Origin: Clostridiaceae bacterium
Lineage (GTDB): Bacteria > Bacillota > Clostridia > Oscillospirales > Acutalibacteraceae
Length of the DNA stretch: 25,488 bases
Direction of reading: 5' to 3'
Assembly (NCBI GenBank): GCA_904501685.1
Contig: CAJGBX010000007.1
Location: forward strand, 1-25,488
Below are positions 7,701 to 16,007 of this stretch, piece by piece. The position numbers and the translations under genes are program-made. Each line of letters begins with the position of its first letter. Position 1 is the stretch's first letter. The notes beneath the pieces were generated by a model, which was not told where the DNA came from, searched no databases, and saw only the letters and a program-made list of their open reading frames with translations.

Positions 7701-8419
7701 TTCGGCGGATTGACAGTATACCCGAAATTTTTAAAGAAAGTGTTTTCACTTCACGAATTAACGCACTGCTTAACACCTACCGTAAAACAGTAGGTGTAGA
7801 TTTATTCAGTCAAACGGTTGATGGCAGTGTGACGGCGGTTTTTGGTGGAATGGACGGATCTTTTACGTTAATTTCAAATGAAAATGCCGATTATGAGGAG
7901 CTTAGCAGTTATTTTTCGTTTTGCGGTGCGGTTGTGTTTTGTGAAGGTACGGTTGGCGAAAAGTTTAATACAAAAGACCTGAAAAAAGCCGATTTATATG
8001 AATATCAAGGTGGTATGCCGACCGGTTTTACTTATAATAACGGTCACGATAGTATCGAAAAGGTATATCATGCTCTTGAAAAGGGAGCTGACGGTGATAT
8101 AAAGCTGCCGCCGTTTGAATTTTGGTATACTGATTTTTGCTCTCGGTTTAATCATAATTCAGCCGAGTATTTTTTAGAACAAAATGTTACTGCTGTTGCA
8201 GGCTTCGTTGACCGAAGCTATGCTCTTGTAACCGGTGTTGCGGTTGATAAGGCCTGCCGCGGTAAGGGTTTGGGTAAAACCGCATTATTGGGTCTTATAC
8301 ATAATATTTTAATAAAGTTTCCTCAATGTAAAATCATAGCTTCGACTGTGAACGCAGGAGGATTTTATGAAAATTTAAATTTTAAGCACTGCGGTACCGT
8401 TGCAGTATTAAAATTTTAG
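7697..8419 (+). CDS. GNAT family acetyltransferase with unassigned N-terminal half
   Basis: The 240-residue protein has a C-terminal GNAT fold signature, VTGVAVDKACRGKGLGKTALLGLI, with the acetyl-CoA pyrophosphate-binding RGKGLG loop at about 189-194, followed by a beta-strand and NAGGFYENLNFKHCG, the usual end of the domain. The first 130 or so residues show no motif I recognise. The start is a TTG overlapping the previous stop (TTGA), with GGGTGA about seven bases upstream. No in-frame ATG is better placed, so translational coupling is likely. The substrate is unknown. Position between two peptidases and an amino-acid PLP enzyme suggests a small amine, amino acid or peptide N-terminus as acceptor, but this is inference. 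Confidence 0.75.
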   Translation: MIRRIDSIPEIFKESVFTSRINALLNTYRKTVGVDLFSQTVDGSVTAVFGGMDGSFTLISNENADYEELSSYFSFCGAVVFCEGTVGEKFNTKDLKKADLYEYQGGMPTGFTYNNGHDSIEKVYHALEKGADGDIKLPPFEFWYTDFCSRFNHNSAEYFLEQNVTAVAGFVDRSYALVTGVAVDKACRGKGLGKTALLGLIHNILIKFPQCKIIASTVNAGGFYENLNFKHCGTVAVLKF

Positions 8420-8431
8420 GAGATAGTTATA

Positions 8432-9700
8432 ATGGATTTTTTTAAAATTGACAGTAGGCTAAAGCAGGTATCCGAAAGGGCACTGCAGGGCATAGAAAAG
8501 GATTTTTGCGATATTGATAAGGTGACTGAATATAATCAGCAAAAGGTGTTGGCGGCTTTTATCAAAAACGGTGTTGCCGAGTCGCATTTTGCAGCCAGCA
8601 CAGGCTACGGCTATAACGACCGAGGACGTGAAGTTTTAGAGCAGGTTTTTGCCGATTGCGTAGGTGCTGAAAGCTCGATTTTCCGTCATAGCTTTGCCTC
8701 GGGAACACATACCCTGGCTGTTATGCTATTTGGTATTTTACGCCCAAATGACAATATGCTTTGTCTTACCGGACGCCCTTACGATACGCTTATCGGTGTT
8801 TTGGGAATAGACGGCCACGTTGACGGCTCATTAAGGGATTTCCGTGTTAATTATGACCAAGTTGATTTAAAGTCCGACGGCACACCTGATATTGAGGGCA
8901 TTGAGGCCGCATTGAGGTCTAAAAAGTATGCAGTAGCGTATATTCAGCGGTCACGCGGTTATAGTCTGAGACCTAGTTTGTCGGTCGAAAAAATCGGTGA
9001 GCTTGCGAAATTGGTCAAAAAAATATCGCCTGAGACGGTTGTAATGGTTGACAACTGCTACGGCGAATTTGTAGAATGTAAGGAGCCTTTAGAGGTTGGA
9101 GCCGATATTATGGCAGGCTCTTTAATCAAGAACCCCGGCGGCGGAATTGCACCTACGGGCGGATATATTGCAGGACGTAAGGATTTGGTTGAAAAATGCG
9201 GCTATAGATTGACATGCCCCGGTGTCGGATTAGAGGTCGGTGCAACTCTAGGACATACAAGAGAGCTGTTTATGGGACTGTTTTCGTCACCTCACGTTGT
9301 AGGTGAAGCACTCAAAACTGCCGTATTTACTTCGGCCCTGTTTGAGGAGTTGGGCTTTGGCGTTACACCCTCGTCACATGAAAAAAGAGCCGATATAATT
9401 CAGTCGGTTATTGCAGGCACCCCCGAAAGACTGATTGCTTTTTGCAAGGGTATTCAAAGCGGTTCGCCTATTGACTCGTTTGCAAGTCCCGAGCCGGATG
9501 ATATGCCGGGCTACGACAGTCAGGTCATTATGGCGGCCGGTACATTCACCTTGGGTGCTTCAATTGAGCTTTCTGCCGATGCTCCCTTGCGTGAGCCGTT
9601 TGCCGTTTGGCTTCAAGGGGGTCTTAATTTCCACAGTGCGAAGGTCGGTATTATGCTGGCGGCACAAAAAATGCTTGAAGAAGGCCACCTTAATATTTGA
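8432..9700 (+). CDS. Methionine gamma-lyase-like PLP enzyme ('aluminium resistance' family)
   Basis: The 422-residue fold-type I PLP enzyme belongs to the family often annotated as methionine gamma-lyase-like or aluminium resistance protein (YnbB of Bacillus). Visible features are ASTGYGYNDRGRE (about 55-67), SSIFRHSFASGTH (about 81-93), VVMVDNCYGEF (about 203-213, with Asp207 a candidate PLP-pyridine contact) and AGSLIKNPGGGIAPTGGYIAG (about 228-248), with Lys233 the likely Schiff-base lysine. Length is normal. An AGGAGA precedes the ATG and the gene starts 12 bases after the acetyltransferase ends. The true reaction is uncertain: C-S lyase or amino-acid lyase activity is inferred from family relatives. 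It is the last gene before a terminator. Confidence 0.85.
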   Translation: MDFFKIDSRLKQVSERALQGIEKDFCDIDKVTEYNQQKVLAAFIKNGVAESHFAASTGYGYNDRGREVLEQVFADCVGAESSIFRHSFASGTHTLAVMLFGILRPNDNMLCLTGRPYDTLIGVLGIDGHVDGSLRDFRVNYDQVDLKSDGTPDIEGIEAALRSKKYAVAYIQRSRGYSLRPSLSVEKIGELAKLVKKISPETVVMVDNCYGEFVECKEPLEVGADIMAGSLIKNPGGGIAPTGGYIAGRKDLVEKCGYRLTCPGVGLEVGATLGHTRELFMGLFSSPHVVGEALKTAVFTSALFEELGFGVTPSSHEKRADIIQSVIAGTPERLIAFCKGIQSGSPIDSFASPEPDDMPGYDSQVIMAAGTFTLGASIELSADAPLREPFAVWLQGGLNFHSAKVGIMLAAQKMLEEGHLNI

Positions 9701-9707
9701 TTATAAC

Positions 9708-9740
9708 AAAACCGCAGTACTTTCTTGTACTGCGGTTTTT
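9708..9740. terminator. Bidirectional terminator after the murD operon
   Basis: Thirteen-bp arms (9708-9720 and 9727-9739; ACCGCAGTAC/GTACTGCGGT core) close a TTTCTT loop. The plus strand ends in TTTTT, and the minus strand also ends in a short T-run. It stands between convergent genes. Confidence 0.88.
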
Positions 9741-9746
9741 ATGTAA

Positions 9747-10709
9747 TTACAGTAATTTTGCTTTCGTGTTGACCTCGTTCAGACCGTGGTTATAGAACTT
9801 GCGGTTGTCAAGAGCCCACATTTTGTTGGTGTATTCGCCGGTATTTACATTTCCGATAGCCTCGGTCAGCTCGTAAACTCTGGCATCCATCAAGTCAAGC
9901 TCGCTTAAAAGCTCGGCTTCTAAAAACATCGGCTTTACAGCGGCACCGAACTCCGGTTCGCCATGGTGCGATAGCACCATATGCTGTAATAACAGCTTGG
10001 TTTCTTCTGAGATACTTAACTTTTCGGCAAAACTGCCGATTATCATAGCACCCTTTGCCAAGTGTCCGACCAAATTGCCCTCTAATGAATAACCGCTTGC
10101 AGTACCGACCTCGTTCACGACAAACTCATCGGTTTTGGCAATATCGTGGAGCATTGCACCGGCAATCAGTAAATCCTTGTTGACTGAGGGGTAAATTTTG
10201 GCAACGCTTTGAGCCAAACGCACAATTGACAAGGTGTGGTAAAGCAGTCCACCCCTGATAGCGTGATGAAGTCTGAAGGCCGCCGGCCAGAATACCAGCT
10301 TTTCCTTATATTCGTTGTAAATTGCAATAACTATTTTCTTGATTTCGGCATTTTCAAAATCTTCGGCTATGAGCATTAATTCCGAAAACAACTGCTCACC
10401 GCTGACATCGGATGAGGGCACAAAATCAGAAGGGTCAACACCGTCGGCAGGGATAGCCTTACGGATTTTTTCTATTCTTAGCTGGTCAACACCGTTGTAG
10501 GGTGCCACAGTACCCCGAATTTTCACAATAGTGCCCGGCTCAAAAACACCCTGAACTTCCTCGTGGTAGTCCCAAAGTTTTGCATTGATTTCGCCGGTTT
10601 TATCACTTAAGTTAAGGTCTAAATAGGGCATACCCTTGGCAGTGACCTTTCGGTCGGCTGTTTTAACCAACAAAAAGCCGTCGGTAGCACCGTTAGTTCC
10701 AAATTCCAT
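9747..10709 (-). CDS. yhaM: 3'-5' exoribonuclease YhaM-like, OB-fold plus HD domain
   Basis: The 320-residue protein combines an N-terminal OB-type nucleic-acid binding region (about 10-85, with YLDLNLSDKTGEINAKLWDY and IVKIRGTVAPYNG) and a metal-dependent HD domain (about 145-290). Motifs are RGGLLYHTLSIVRLA (His158), AGAMLHDIAKTDEF (His188-Asp189), HLAKGAMII, VLSHHGEPEFGA (about 246-257) and LLSELDLMDARV (Asp272). This arrangement and length match YhaM/CbfI, a 3'-5' exonuclease acting on RNA and some DNA in Gram-positive bacteria. A GAGG ribosome binding site stands upstream of the ATG. It has its own promoter, and a terminator lies directly upstream. The symbol is given by family resemblance. 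Confidence 0.88.
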   Translation of the reverse strand: MEFGTNGATDGFLLVKTADRKVTAKGMPYLDLNLSDKTGEINAKLWDYHEEVQGVFEPGTIVKIRGTVAPYNGVDQLRIEKIRKAIPADGVDPSDFVPSSDVSGEQLFSELMLIAEDFENAEIKKIVIAIYNEYKEKLVFWPAAFRLHHAIRGGLLYHTLSIVRLAQSVAKIYPSVNKDLLIAGAMLHDIAKTDEFVVNEVGTASGYSLEGNLVGHLAKGAMIIGSFAEKLSISEETKLLLQHMVLSHHGEPEFGAAVKPMFLEAELLSELDLMDARVYELTEAIGNVNTGEYTNKMWALDNRKFYNHGLNEVNTKAKLL

Positions 10710-10746
10710 ATATAAATCCTCGTTTCATTTGGTAGTTACAATAATT

Positions 10747-10775
10747 ATTATACATTATTTTAACCGTTTTGTAAA
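10747..10775 (-). promoter_or_regulatory. Promoter of the yhaM-like gene
   Basis: On the minus strand there is a -35 TTTACA (10770-10775), a 17-bp spacer and a consensus -10 TATAAT (10747-10752), about 38 bases before the gene. The -35 begins only a few bases after the T-tract of the his terminator. Confidence 0.75.
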
Positions 10776-10806
10776 GCAAAAAGAAAGCCGCTCAACAGAG
10801 CGGCTT
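10776..10806 (-). terminator. Terminator of the his operon
   Basis: A nine-bp stem (AAGCCGCTC 10785-10793 / GAGCGGCTT 10798-10806) with an AACA loop is followed on the minus strand by TTTCTTTTTG, a proper U-tract. It is about 15 bases downstream of the last his-operon gene. Confidence 0.85.
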
Positions 10807-10820
10807 AACGCTATATAAAT

Positions 10821-11621
10821 TTATAATTTTTCCGACTTAAAGCCGTCGGTTGTCAAAATAAGCCGTTCGGTAAAGCCGCACTTTTTAGCGTGTTTTACAG
10901 CAGCATCGAAAAAGTCACCAAGGTTATTTTTATTATGGCAGTCACCGTTTATGACGATTTTGCCTCCCAACCGACATATTTCCTTTAAAATAAAATCCTC
11001 AGGGTAGGGAGAGGTACGGTAGCCGCGTGTCATAGCACCGACGTTGATTTCAAACGGCTTGCCGTGCGGGATGAGTGATTTTACACAAGCAAGTGCCGTT
11101 TTTTTGTAACGGTCGGTCAAGGTGTGAGGATGAGTTTCGATAAACTTGGTAATTAAATCAAAATGTCCGATAATATCACAGTTTGTTTTGTTTACAACAT
11201 CACTTAAAAGTCTGTAGTATTCCTCGGCAAAGCAGTCAAAACCGCCAAAATCACGAGCAATTATTTTCTGTAATCTATCTGGATTAAGGTCAACCGAAAT
11301 ATACTCGCCGTCTTTATAAATATAATGCACCGAGCCGATTATATAGTCATATCCTTCGTCGTATTTTGGAGAATAATAGTCCTGCTCCAACCCTAGAAAA
11401 ACATCCATTTTACCCTTGTACTGTTGCTTTAAGGCGTTTATTTCGGCGCGATACTGCAAAGTGCCCTCAAGCGTCATACAGCAGGTATCGAAATCGACGT
11501 ACGAATGTCCTGAAATACCTATTGCGTCAAAGCCACGTCGATAGGCCTCGGCTACTAAATCGGCAGGCGAATCATTACCGTCACAAAGTGCAGTATGTGT
11601 GTGCAAATCAATCGTTGTCAC
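10821..11621 (-). CDS. hisK: Histidinol-phosphatase, PHP (HisK) type
   Basis: The 266-residue PHP-domain phosphoesterase starts with IDLHTHTALCDGN (metal-binding HTH) and has ISGHSYVDF (about 36-44), GLEQDYYS, YIIGSVHYIY, CDIIGHFDLITKF, FEINVGAMTRG and INGDCHN, which together supply the usual His/Asp/Glu trinuclear metal ligands. By family it removes phosphate from L-histidinol phosphate. It is the last gene of the his operon, and the operon's HisB lacks a phosphatase domain, so it fills that step. Translation begins at a GTG 14 bases inside the 3' end of hisIE, after AGGAG. The alternative for the PHP family is another phosphoesterase or DNA-polymerase-linked domain, but context strongly favours HisK (also named HisJ). 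Confidence 0.9.
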   Translation of the reverse strand: MTTIDLHTHTALCDGNDSPADLVAEAYRRGFDAIGISGHSYVDFDTCCMTLEGTLQYRAEINALKQQYKGKMDVFLGLEQDYYSPKYDEGYDYIIGSVHYIYKDGEYISVDLNPDRLQKIIARDFGGFDCFAEEYYRLLSDVVNKTNCDIIGHFDLITKFIETHPHTLTDRYKKTALACVKSLIPHGKPFEINVGAMTRGYRTSPYPEDFILKEICRLGGKIVINGDCHNKNNLGDFFDAAVKHAKKCGFTERLILTTDGFKSEKL

Positions 11622-12276
11622 TTGCCATTTTCTCCTGCTTGACCTTGTGGTCGATAATGTGTCTGGAGGCTAATTCGCGGCGTACATCATCAACCGAAAT
11701 ACCGTTTTCAACCATAAGAACCATTACGTGGTATGCTAAATCGGCAATTTCATAAACAGTTTCCTTTTTATCCTGGTCCTTAGCGGCAATTATAACCTCT
11801 GTACACTCCTCGCCGACCTTTTTGAGGATTTTATCCAACCCCTTTGAGAAAAGGTAGGTGGTGTAAGAGTTATCGGGCATTTCGGTTTTTCTGCCTACTA
11901 AAAGTTCATAAAGTCCGTCCATAGAAAATTCGTGCTTATCCTCGGACTGCCAAACAGTCTCGGTAAAGCAGGAATCGGTACCCTTATGGCAGGCAGGACC
12001 GTCCTTTTCGACTACAACTGTTAAGGCGTCACGGTCACAGTCGGCAGTAATCGACACAATATGCTGATAATTTTTACTTGTTTCACCCTTAAGCCATAAT
12101 TCCTGACGTGAACGGCTGTAAAAGCAGGTGAGACCCTTTTCCATAGAAATTTTAAGGCTTTCCTTGTTCATATAGGCCAAGGTCAAAACCTTTTTAGAAA
12201 AAGAATCGACCACAATTGCAGGAATCAGGCCCTTTTCGTCAAACTTTAAATTTTCAATATTAAAATTAACTTTCAT
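11608..12276 (-). CDS. hisIE: Bifunctional phosphoribosyl-AMP cyclohydrolase / phosphoribosyl-ATP pyrophosphatase
   Basis: The 222-residue fusion protein catalyses the second and third steps of histidine synthesis. The HisI part (about 1-115) contains VLTLAYMNKESL, CFYSRSRQELWLKGETS, ADCDRDALTV and DGPACHKGTDSCF, with the Zn-binding Cys/His and Mg-binding Asp residues expected. The HisE part (about 124-210) has YTTYLFSKGLDKILKKVGEECTEVIIAAK and a second acidic helix YEIADLAYHVMVLM, the all-alpha NTP pyrophosphatase signature. GAGGAAA precedes the ATG, two bases after hisF stops. Fusion of I and E is common in Firmicutes. Confidence 0.95.
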   Translation of the reverse strand: MKVNFNIENLKFDEKGLIPAIVVDSFSKKVLTLAYMNKESLKISMEKGLTCFYSRSRQELWLKGETSKNYQHIVSITADCDRDALTVVVEKDGPACHKGTDSCFTETVWQSEDKHEFSMDGLYELLVGRKTEMPDNSYTTYLFSKGLDKILKKVGEECTEVIIAAKDQDKKETVYEIADLAYHVMVLMVENGISVDDVRRELASRHIIDHKVKQEKMASDND

Positions 12277-12278
12277 TT

Positions 12279-13037
12279 TTATTTCCTCACTGTAATATTA
12301 TTGCTTGAGAGTGTGTTCTTAAGGTCGGAAATTTTAACCTCACCGAAGTGGAAAATTGAAGCCGCCAAGCCTGCCGACACTCTCGGCACATGATTGAAAA
12401 GCTCGGTAAAATGGTTAATATTACCGGCTCCTCCCGAGGCAATCACAGGTACTTTTACGGCATTACACACAGCCTCCAGCATTTGAAGGTCAAAGCCCTG
12501 CTTTACACCGTCGGTGTCGATTGAGTTTACAACAACCTCGCCCGCACCGTTATTAACACAACGTTTGATACACTCTATTGCTTCCATTCCGGTGTTTTCA
12601 CGTCCGCCTTTGGAGAAAACGGTGAATTTTCCGTCAACTCTTTTTATATCAGCCGACAAAACAACACACTGGTCACCGTATTTTTTTGCAGCAGCCTCAA
12701 TCAAATCGGGGTTTTTAATCGCACCCGAGTTAACGCTGACTTTATCTGCGCCGCATTTTAATACCCTGTCAAAATCCTCAAGGGTGTTTATTCCTCCGCC
12801 GACGGTCAAGGGGATAAATATTTTAGAGGCAACCTCGGTTAAAATTTCAGTAAATAGCTGCCTGCCCTCAAATGAAGCGGTAATATCATAAAAAACCAAC
12901 TCGTCGGCACCGTTGTCACTGTAATATTTTGCTAAGCTGACGGGGTCGGAAACATCGTTAAGACCCTCAAAATTCACACCCTTAACCACTCGACCGTTTT
13001 TAACGTCGAGGCAGGGGATAATACGTTTTGTAATCAT
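12279..13037 (-). CDS. hisF: Imidazole glycerol phosphate synthase, cyclase subunit HisF
   Basis: This is a 252-residue TIM-barrel protein. The two acid-base aspartates fall exactly where the family has them: Asp11 in PCLDVKNGRVVKG and Asp130 in LSADIKRVDGK. IPLTVGGGI (about 75-83) and IASGGAGN form the two phosphate-binding sites. With HisH it converts PRFAR and ammonia to imidazole glycerol phosphate and AICAR. Its ATG overlaps the hisA stop by four bases. Confidence 0.97.
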   Translation of the reverse strand: MITKRIIPCLDVKNGRVVKGVNFEGLNDVSDPVSLAKYYSDNGADELVFYDITASFEGRQLFTEILTEVASKIFIPLTVGGGINTLEDFDRVLKCGADKVSVNSGAIKNPDLIEAAAKKYGDQCVVLSADIKRVDGKFTVFSKGGRENTGMEAIECIKRCVNNGAGEVVVNSIDTDGVKQGFDLQMLEAVCNAVKVPVIASGGAGNINHFTELFNHVPRVSAGLAASIFHFGEVKISDLKNTLSSNNITVRK

Positions 13038-13747
13038 TTTGCCACCTCGATTGCTTCGGCTAAGTCAACAGCACCGGTGTAATAAGCCTTGCCGATAATT
13101 GCGCCGTAGATATCCATTTTGCGTAATTCCTTTACATCTTCAAGGCTTGAAACACCGCCTGAGGCAATGATATTTACAGAGAATTTATTACTTAGCTCAC
13201 GGTAAAGTTCTAAATTAGTGCCTTTCATTGCGCCGTCCTTGGAAATGTCGGTGCAGATGATGTTTTTAACACCCAAGTCTTGCATTTTTTGGACGAACTC
13301 AAGTCCTAGGTACTGCGATTTTTCAAGCCAACCTTTTATGGCAACAAAACCGTCCTTAATATCAACACCGACGGCAATTTTGTCACCGTAATTTTTAACG
13401 GCTTCCTTTAAAAATACCTCGTCATTTACGGCTGCAGTGCCTAAAATTACACGCTCTACACCGACCGACAGGTATTTTTCGACCGTTTTTATATCACGGA
13501 TGCCGCCGCCGATTTCTGCCAAAAGGTCGGTTGTGTCTACTATCCTTTTGACGGTGTCAATATTTGGTGTGTTTCCATGCTTTGCACCCTCTAAATCAAC
13601 CAAATGAATGTGGGTGGCACCTTTTGCCTTGAAATCAAGTGCAACGGCTAAAGGGTCGTCGTTATAAACCGTCATTTTGTCATAGTCACCCTTAAAGAGG
13701 CGAACGGCTTTGCCGCCAATTATATCAATGGCAGGGAAGATAATCAT
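13034..13747 (-). CDS. hisA: Phosphoribosylformimino-AICAR-phosphate isomerase HisA
   Basis: This is a 237-residue TIM-barrel paralogue of HisF with catalytic Asp8 (FPAIDIIGGKAVRL) and Asp129 (VGVDIKDG), plus AEIGGGIRD and IIASGGVSS phosphate-binding loops. It catalyses the Amadori isomerisation of ProFAR to PRFAR. It overlaps hisH (ATGA) and hisF, and is preceded by GGAGGG. Confidence 0.97.
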   Translation of the reverse strand: MIIFPAIDIIGGKAVRLFKGDYDKMTVYNDDPLAVALDFKAKGATHIHLVDLEGAKHGNTPNIDTVKRIVDTTDLLAEIGGGIRDIKTVEKYLSVGVERVILGTAAVNDEVFLKEAVKNYGDKIAVGVDIKDGFVAIKGWLEKSQYLGLEFVQKMQDLGVKNIICTDISKDGAMKGTNLELYRELSNKFSVNIIASGGVSSLEDVKELRKMDIYGAIIGKAYYTGAVDLAEAIEVAK

Positions 13748-14361
13748 TTTTTACCCTCCTCACAGAATGCTTTAAGAATTTTCAAACCGACCTCGCCGCT
13801 TTTTTCGGGGTGGAACTGACAGCCGAAAACATTATTCTCTTGTACTGCGGCGGTTAAATCTATCCCGTATTCGGCCGAGGCTATGAGCGAACCCTCACAT
13901 TGGTCGGCAAAATAGGAGTGAACAAAGTAGACACAGTCACCTTCATTTATATACTTAAATAAAGGTGAGGCTTTGTGGAACTTCAAGGCATTCCAGCCCA
14001 TATGAGGAATGTCTAATTCTTCGGGAATTCTGTCCTTCATTCCGACAACCTTACCCTGAATAAGTCCCAAGCCAATATGCCGGCCGTATTCGTAGCTTTC
14101 CTCAAAAAGCAGCTGCATACCAAGGCAGATACCCATAAGCGGAACGCCTGCCTTTGCCTGTTCGATTATAACACTGTCAATCCCTGAATCACGAAGCTTT
14201 TTTGCAGCATCCTCAAATGCGCCTACGCCCGGCAAAATAATCCGGTCGGCCTTTTTTATCACCTCGGGGTCACCGGTAACCGTAGCCTCGGCACCGATAG
14301 CCTTCAAAGAGGAACAGAGCGAGAAAAGATTTCCCACTCCGTAATCAACAACTGCTGTCAT
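13744..14361 (-). CDS. hisH: Imidazole glycerol phosphate synthase, glutaminase subunit HisH
   Basis: This is a 205-residue class I glutamine amidotransferase. The nucleophile is Cys79 in MGICLGMQLLFE, with His184 and Glu186 in GCQFHPEKSG. The oxyanion strand is ILPGVGAFE (about 42-50). It supplies ammonia to HisF. The start ATG directly abuts the hisB stop codon. Confidence 0.97.
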   Translation of the reverse strand: MTAVVDYGVGNLFSLCSSLKAIGAEATVTGDPEVIKKADRIILPGVGAFEDAAKKLRDSGIDSVIIEQAKAGVPLMGICLGMQLLFEESYEYGRHIGLGLIQGKVVGMKDRIPEELDIPHMGWNALKFHKASPLFKYINEGDCVYFVHSYFADQCEGSLIASAEYGIDLTAAVQENNVFGCQFHPEKSGEVGLKILKAFCEEGKK

Positions 14362-14949
14362 TTACAAAACACCCTTTGTGGACGGAATTTCGTCCTTAAA
14401 ATCCTCGTCAATTTTTACGGCTGCACGAAGCGACCTTGCAACCGACTTAAACGCACCCTCTAAAATATGGTGTGTGTTACTGCCGTCAAGCTGACGAATG
14501 TGCAAGGTCAGCTCTGCCTGACGGCAAAAGGCATAGAAAAACTCCTCAACAAGCTCGGTGTCAAAGTCACCGACCTTTTCGGTAAGATCCTCAAAGCTAC
14601 ACTTTAAATAACTTCTGCCTGAAATATCAACGGCCGACATAACAAGAGCCTCGTCCATAGGCAAAATGCAGCTGCCGTAACGGACAATCCCTTTTTTGTC
14701 ACCTAAGGCCTCTTTAAATGCTTGACCTAAAACAATACCGATATCCTCGGCGGTGTGATGAAAGTCAACCTCGGTGTCGCCGGCACATTTAACCAGAAGG
14801 TCAAATCGGGCGTGCTTTGAAAACAAGGTCAGCATATGGTCTAAAAATCCGCAGCCGGTGTTAACAGTGGATTTTCCACTGCCGTCAAGAGTTAATGTTA
14901 ATGTAATATCGGTTTCGTTGGTTTTACGGTTTATAGAGGCAGTTCTCAT
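14362..14949 (-). CDS. hisB: Imidazoleglycerol-phosphate dehydratase (monofunctional HisB)
   Basis: The 195-residue protein is the dehydratase alone, without the phosphatase half known from enterobacterial HisB. Diagnostic metal-binding stretches are GFLDHMLTLFSKHA (about 34-47), DFHHTAEDIGIVLG (about 63-76), SGRSYLKC and HILEGAFKSVARSLR. It dehydrates imidazole glycerol phosphate using manganese in a 24-mer (family knowledge). It overlaps the hisC stop as ATGA. Confidence 0.97.
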   Translation of the reverse strand: MRTASINRKTNETDITLTLTLDGSGKSTVNTGCGFLDHMLTLFSKHARFDLLVKCAGDTEVDFHHTAEDIGIVLGQAFKEALGDKKGIVRYGSCILPMDEALVMSAVDISGRSYLKCSFEDLTEKVGDFDTELVEEFFYAFCRQAELTLHIRQLDGSNTHHILEGAFKSVARSLRAAVKIDEDFKDEIPSTKGVL

Positions 14950-16007
14950 AGCGTTCCCTCCAATATTTTGGTTGTGACTTCAATGAATTTTTCCATTTCC
15001 TCCTTAGAGCCTATGGTGATTCGGTTGAAGTCTTTAATTTTTTCTGTTTTAAAGTGTCTTACTAAAATTCCGTTTGCTTTGAGCTTTAAATAAAGCTCCT
15101 CTCCGCCGATTTTTTCTGATTTTGCGAATACAAAATTTGCCTTGGACGGCAAAACGAAAAAGCCCAATTTTTCTAATTCAAGGGTCGTATATTCGCGGTT
15201 TTGGATTATTTTCCTGCAGTTATCCATATAATAACCGTTGTCCTTAACAGCGGCGGTGCCGGCGGCAAGCGTCAAGCGGTTGATATTATAGGGATTGGTG
15301 GAGTATTTAATTCTTTCTAAATCGGAAATCAATTCCTCATCGGCAATGGCAAAACCGAGTCTTGCACCTGCCATACTGCGGGATTTGGAAAACGTACCCA
15401 CAACCAATAGATTTTTATATTGCTTGGTTAGTTTAAAGCAGGATTCACCGCCAAAGTCGATATACGCTTCGTCAATCAGCACAACACTGTCGGGATTAGC
15501 TTTAAGTATACCCTCAATTTGGCCTAAATCAAGGCAAAGTCCCGTCGGTGCATTGGGATTGGCAATGACAATCAGCCGGCCGTTGACATTGTAATCAGCA
15601 GGGTCAATTGAAAAATCATCTTTTAAAGGAATAGCAGTGTAGCTGACGTTGTGCAGCTCAGCAAAAACCTTGTAAAAGCCGTAGCTGATTTCAGGGAAAA
15701 CAACACCGTTTTCGCTGAACGCCATAAAGCTGAAATTTAAAATATCATCTGAGCCGTTTGAAAGGTAAATGTTATTGGGGCTTACCTCATAAAGCTCTGC
15801 TAAGGCGGTTTTGAGTGCCTTACACTCGGGGTCGGAATAAAGACGTAAATCACGAACCTCGTCAGCGTTAACCGCATTTATTACGGCTTCACTGGGCGGA
15901 AACGGAGATTCATTGGTATTAAGCTTAATATACTGCTTATCCCTTGGTTGCTCACCGGGCGTGTAAGCCTCAAGAGACAGGTACTGCTGTTTTAAAAATC
16001 TACTCAT
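14946..16007 (-). CDS. hisC: Histidinol-phosphate aminotransferase
   Basis: This is a 353-residue fold-type I aminotransferase with KLNTNESPFPPS (about 28-39), ANPNAPTGL (about 149-157), VLIDEAYIDF (Asp179, Tyr182 region) and TFSKSRSMAGARLGFA, giving Lys208 as the PLP lysine. It converts imidazole acetol phosphate and glutamate to histidinol phosphate. The start overlaps the hisD stop, with GAGGAAGAG inside hisD as ribosome binding site. Placement between hisD and hisB differs from Bacillus subtilis, where hisC lies with the trp genes. Confidence 0.95.
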   Translation of the reverse strand: MSRFLKQQYLSLEAYTPGEQPRDKQYIKLNTNESPFPPSEAVINAVNADEVRDLRLYSDPECKALKTALAELYEVSPNNIYLSNGSDDILNFSFMAFSENGVVFPEISYGFYKVFAELHNVSYTAIPLKDDFSIDPADYNVNGRLIVIANPNAPTGLCLDLGQIEGILKANPDSVVLIDEAYIDFGGESCFKLTKQYKNLLVVGTFSKSRSMAGARLGFAIADEELISDLERIKYSTNPYNINRLTLAAGTAAVKDNGYYMDNCRKIIQNREYTTLELEKLGFFVLPSKANFVFAKSEKIGGEELYLKLKANGILVRHFKTEKIKDFNRITIGSKEEMEKFIEVTTKILEGTL

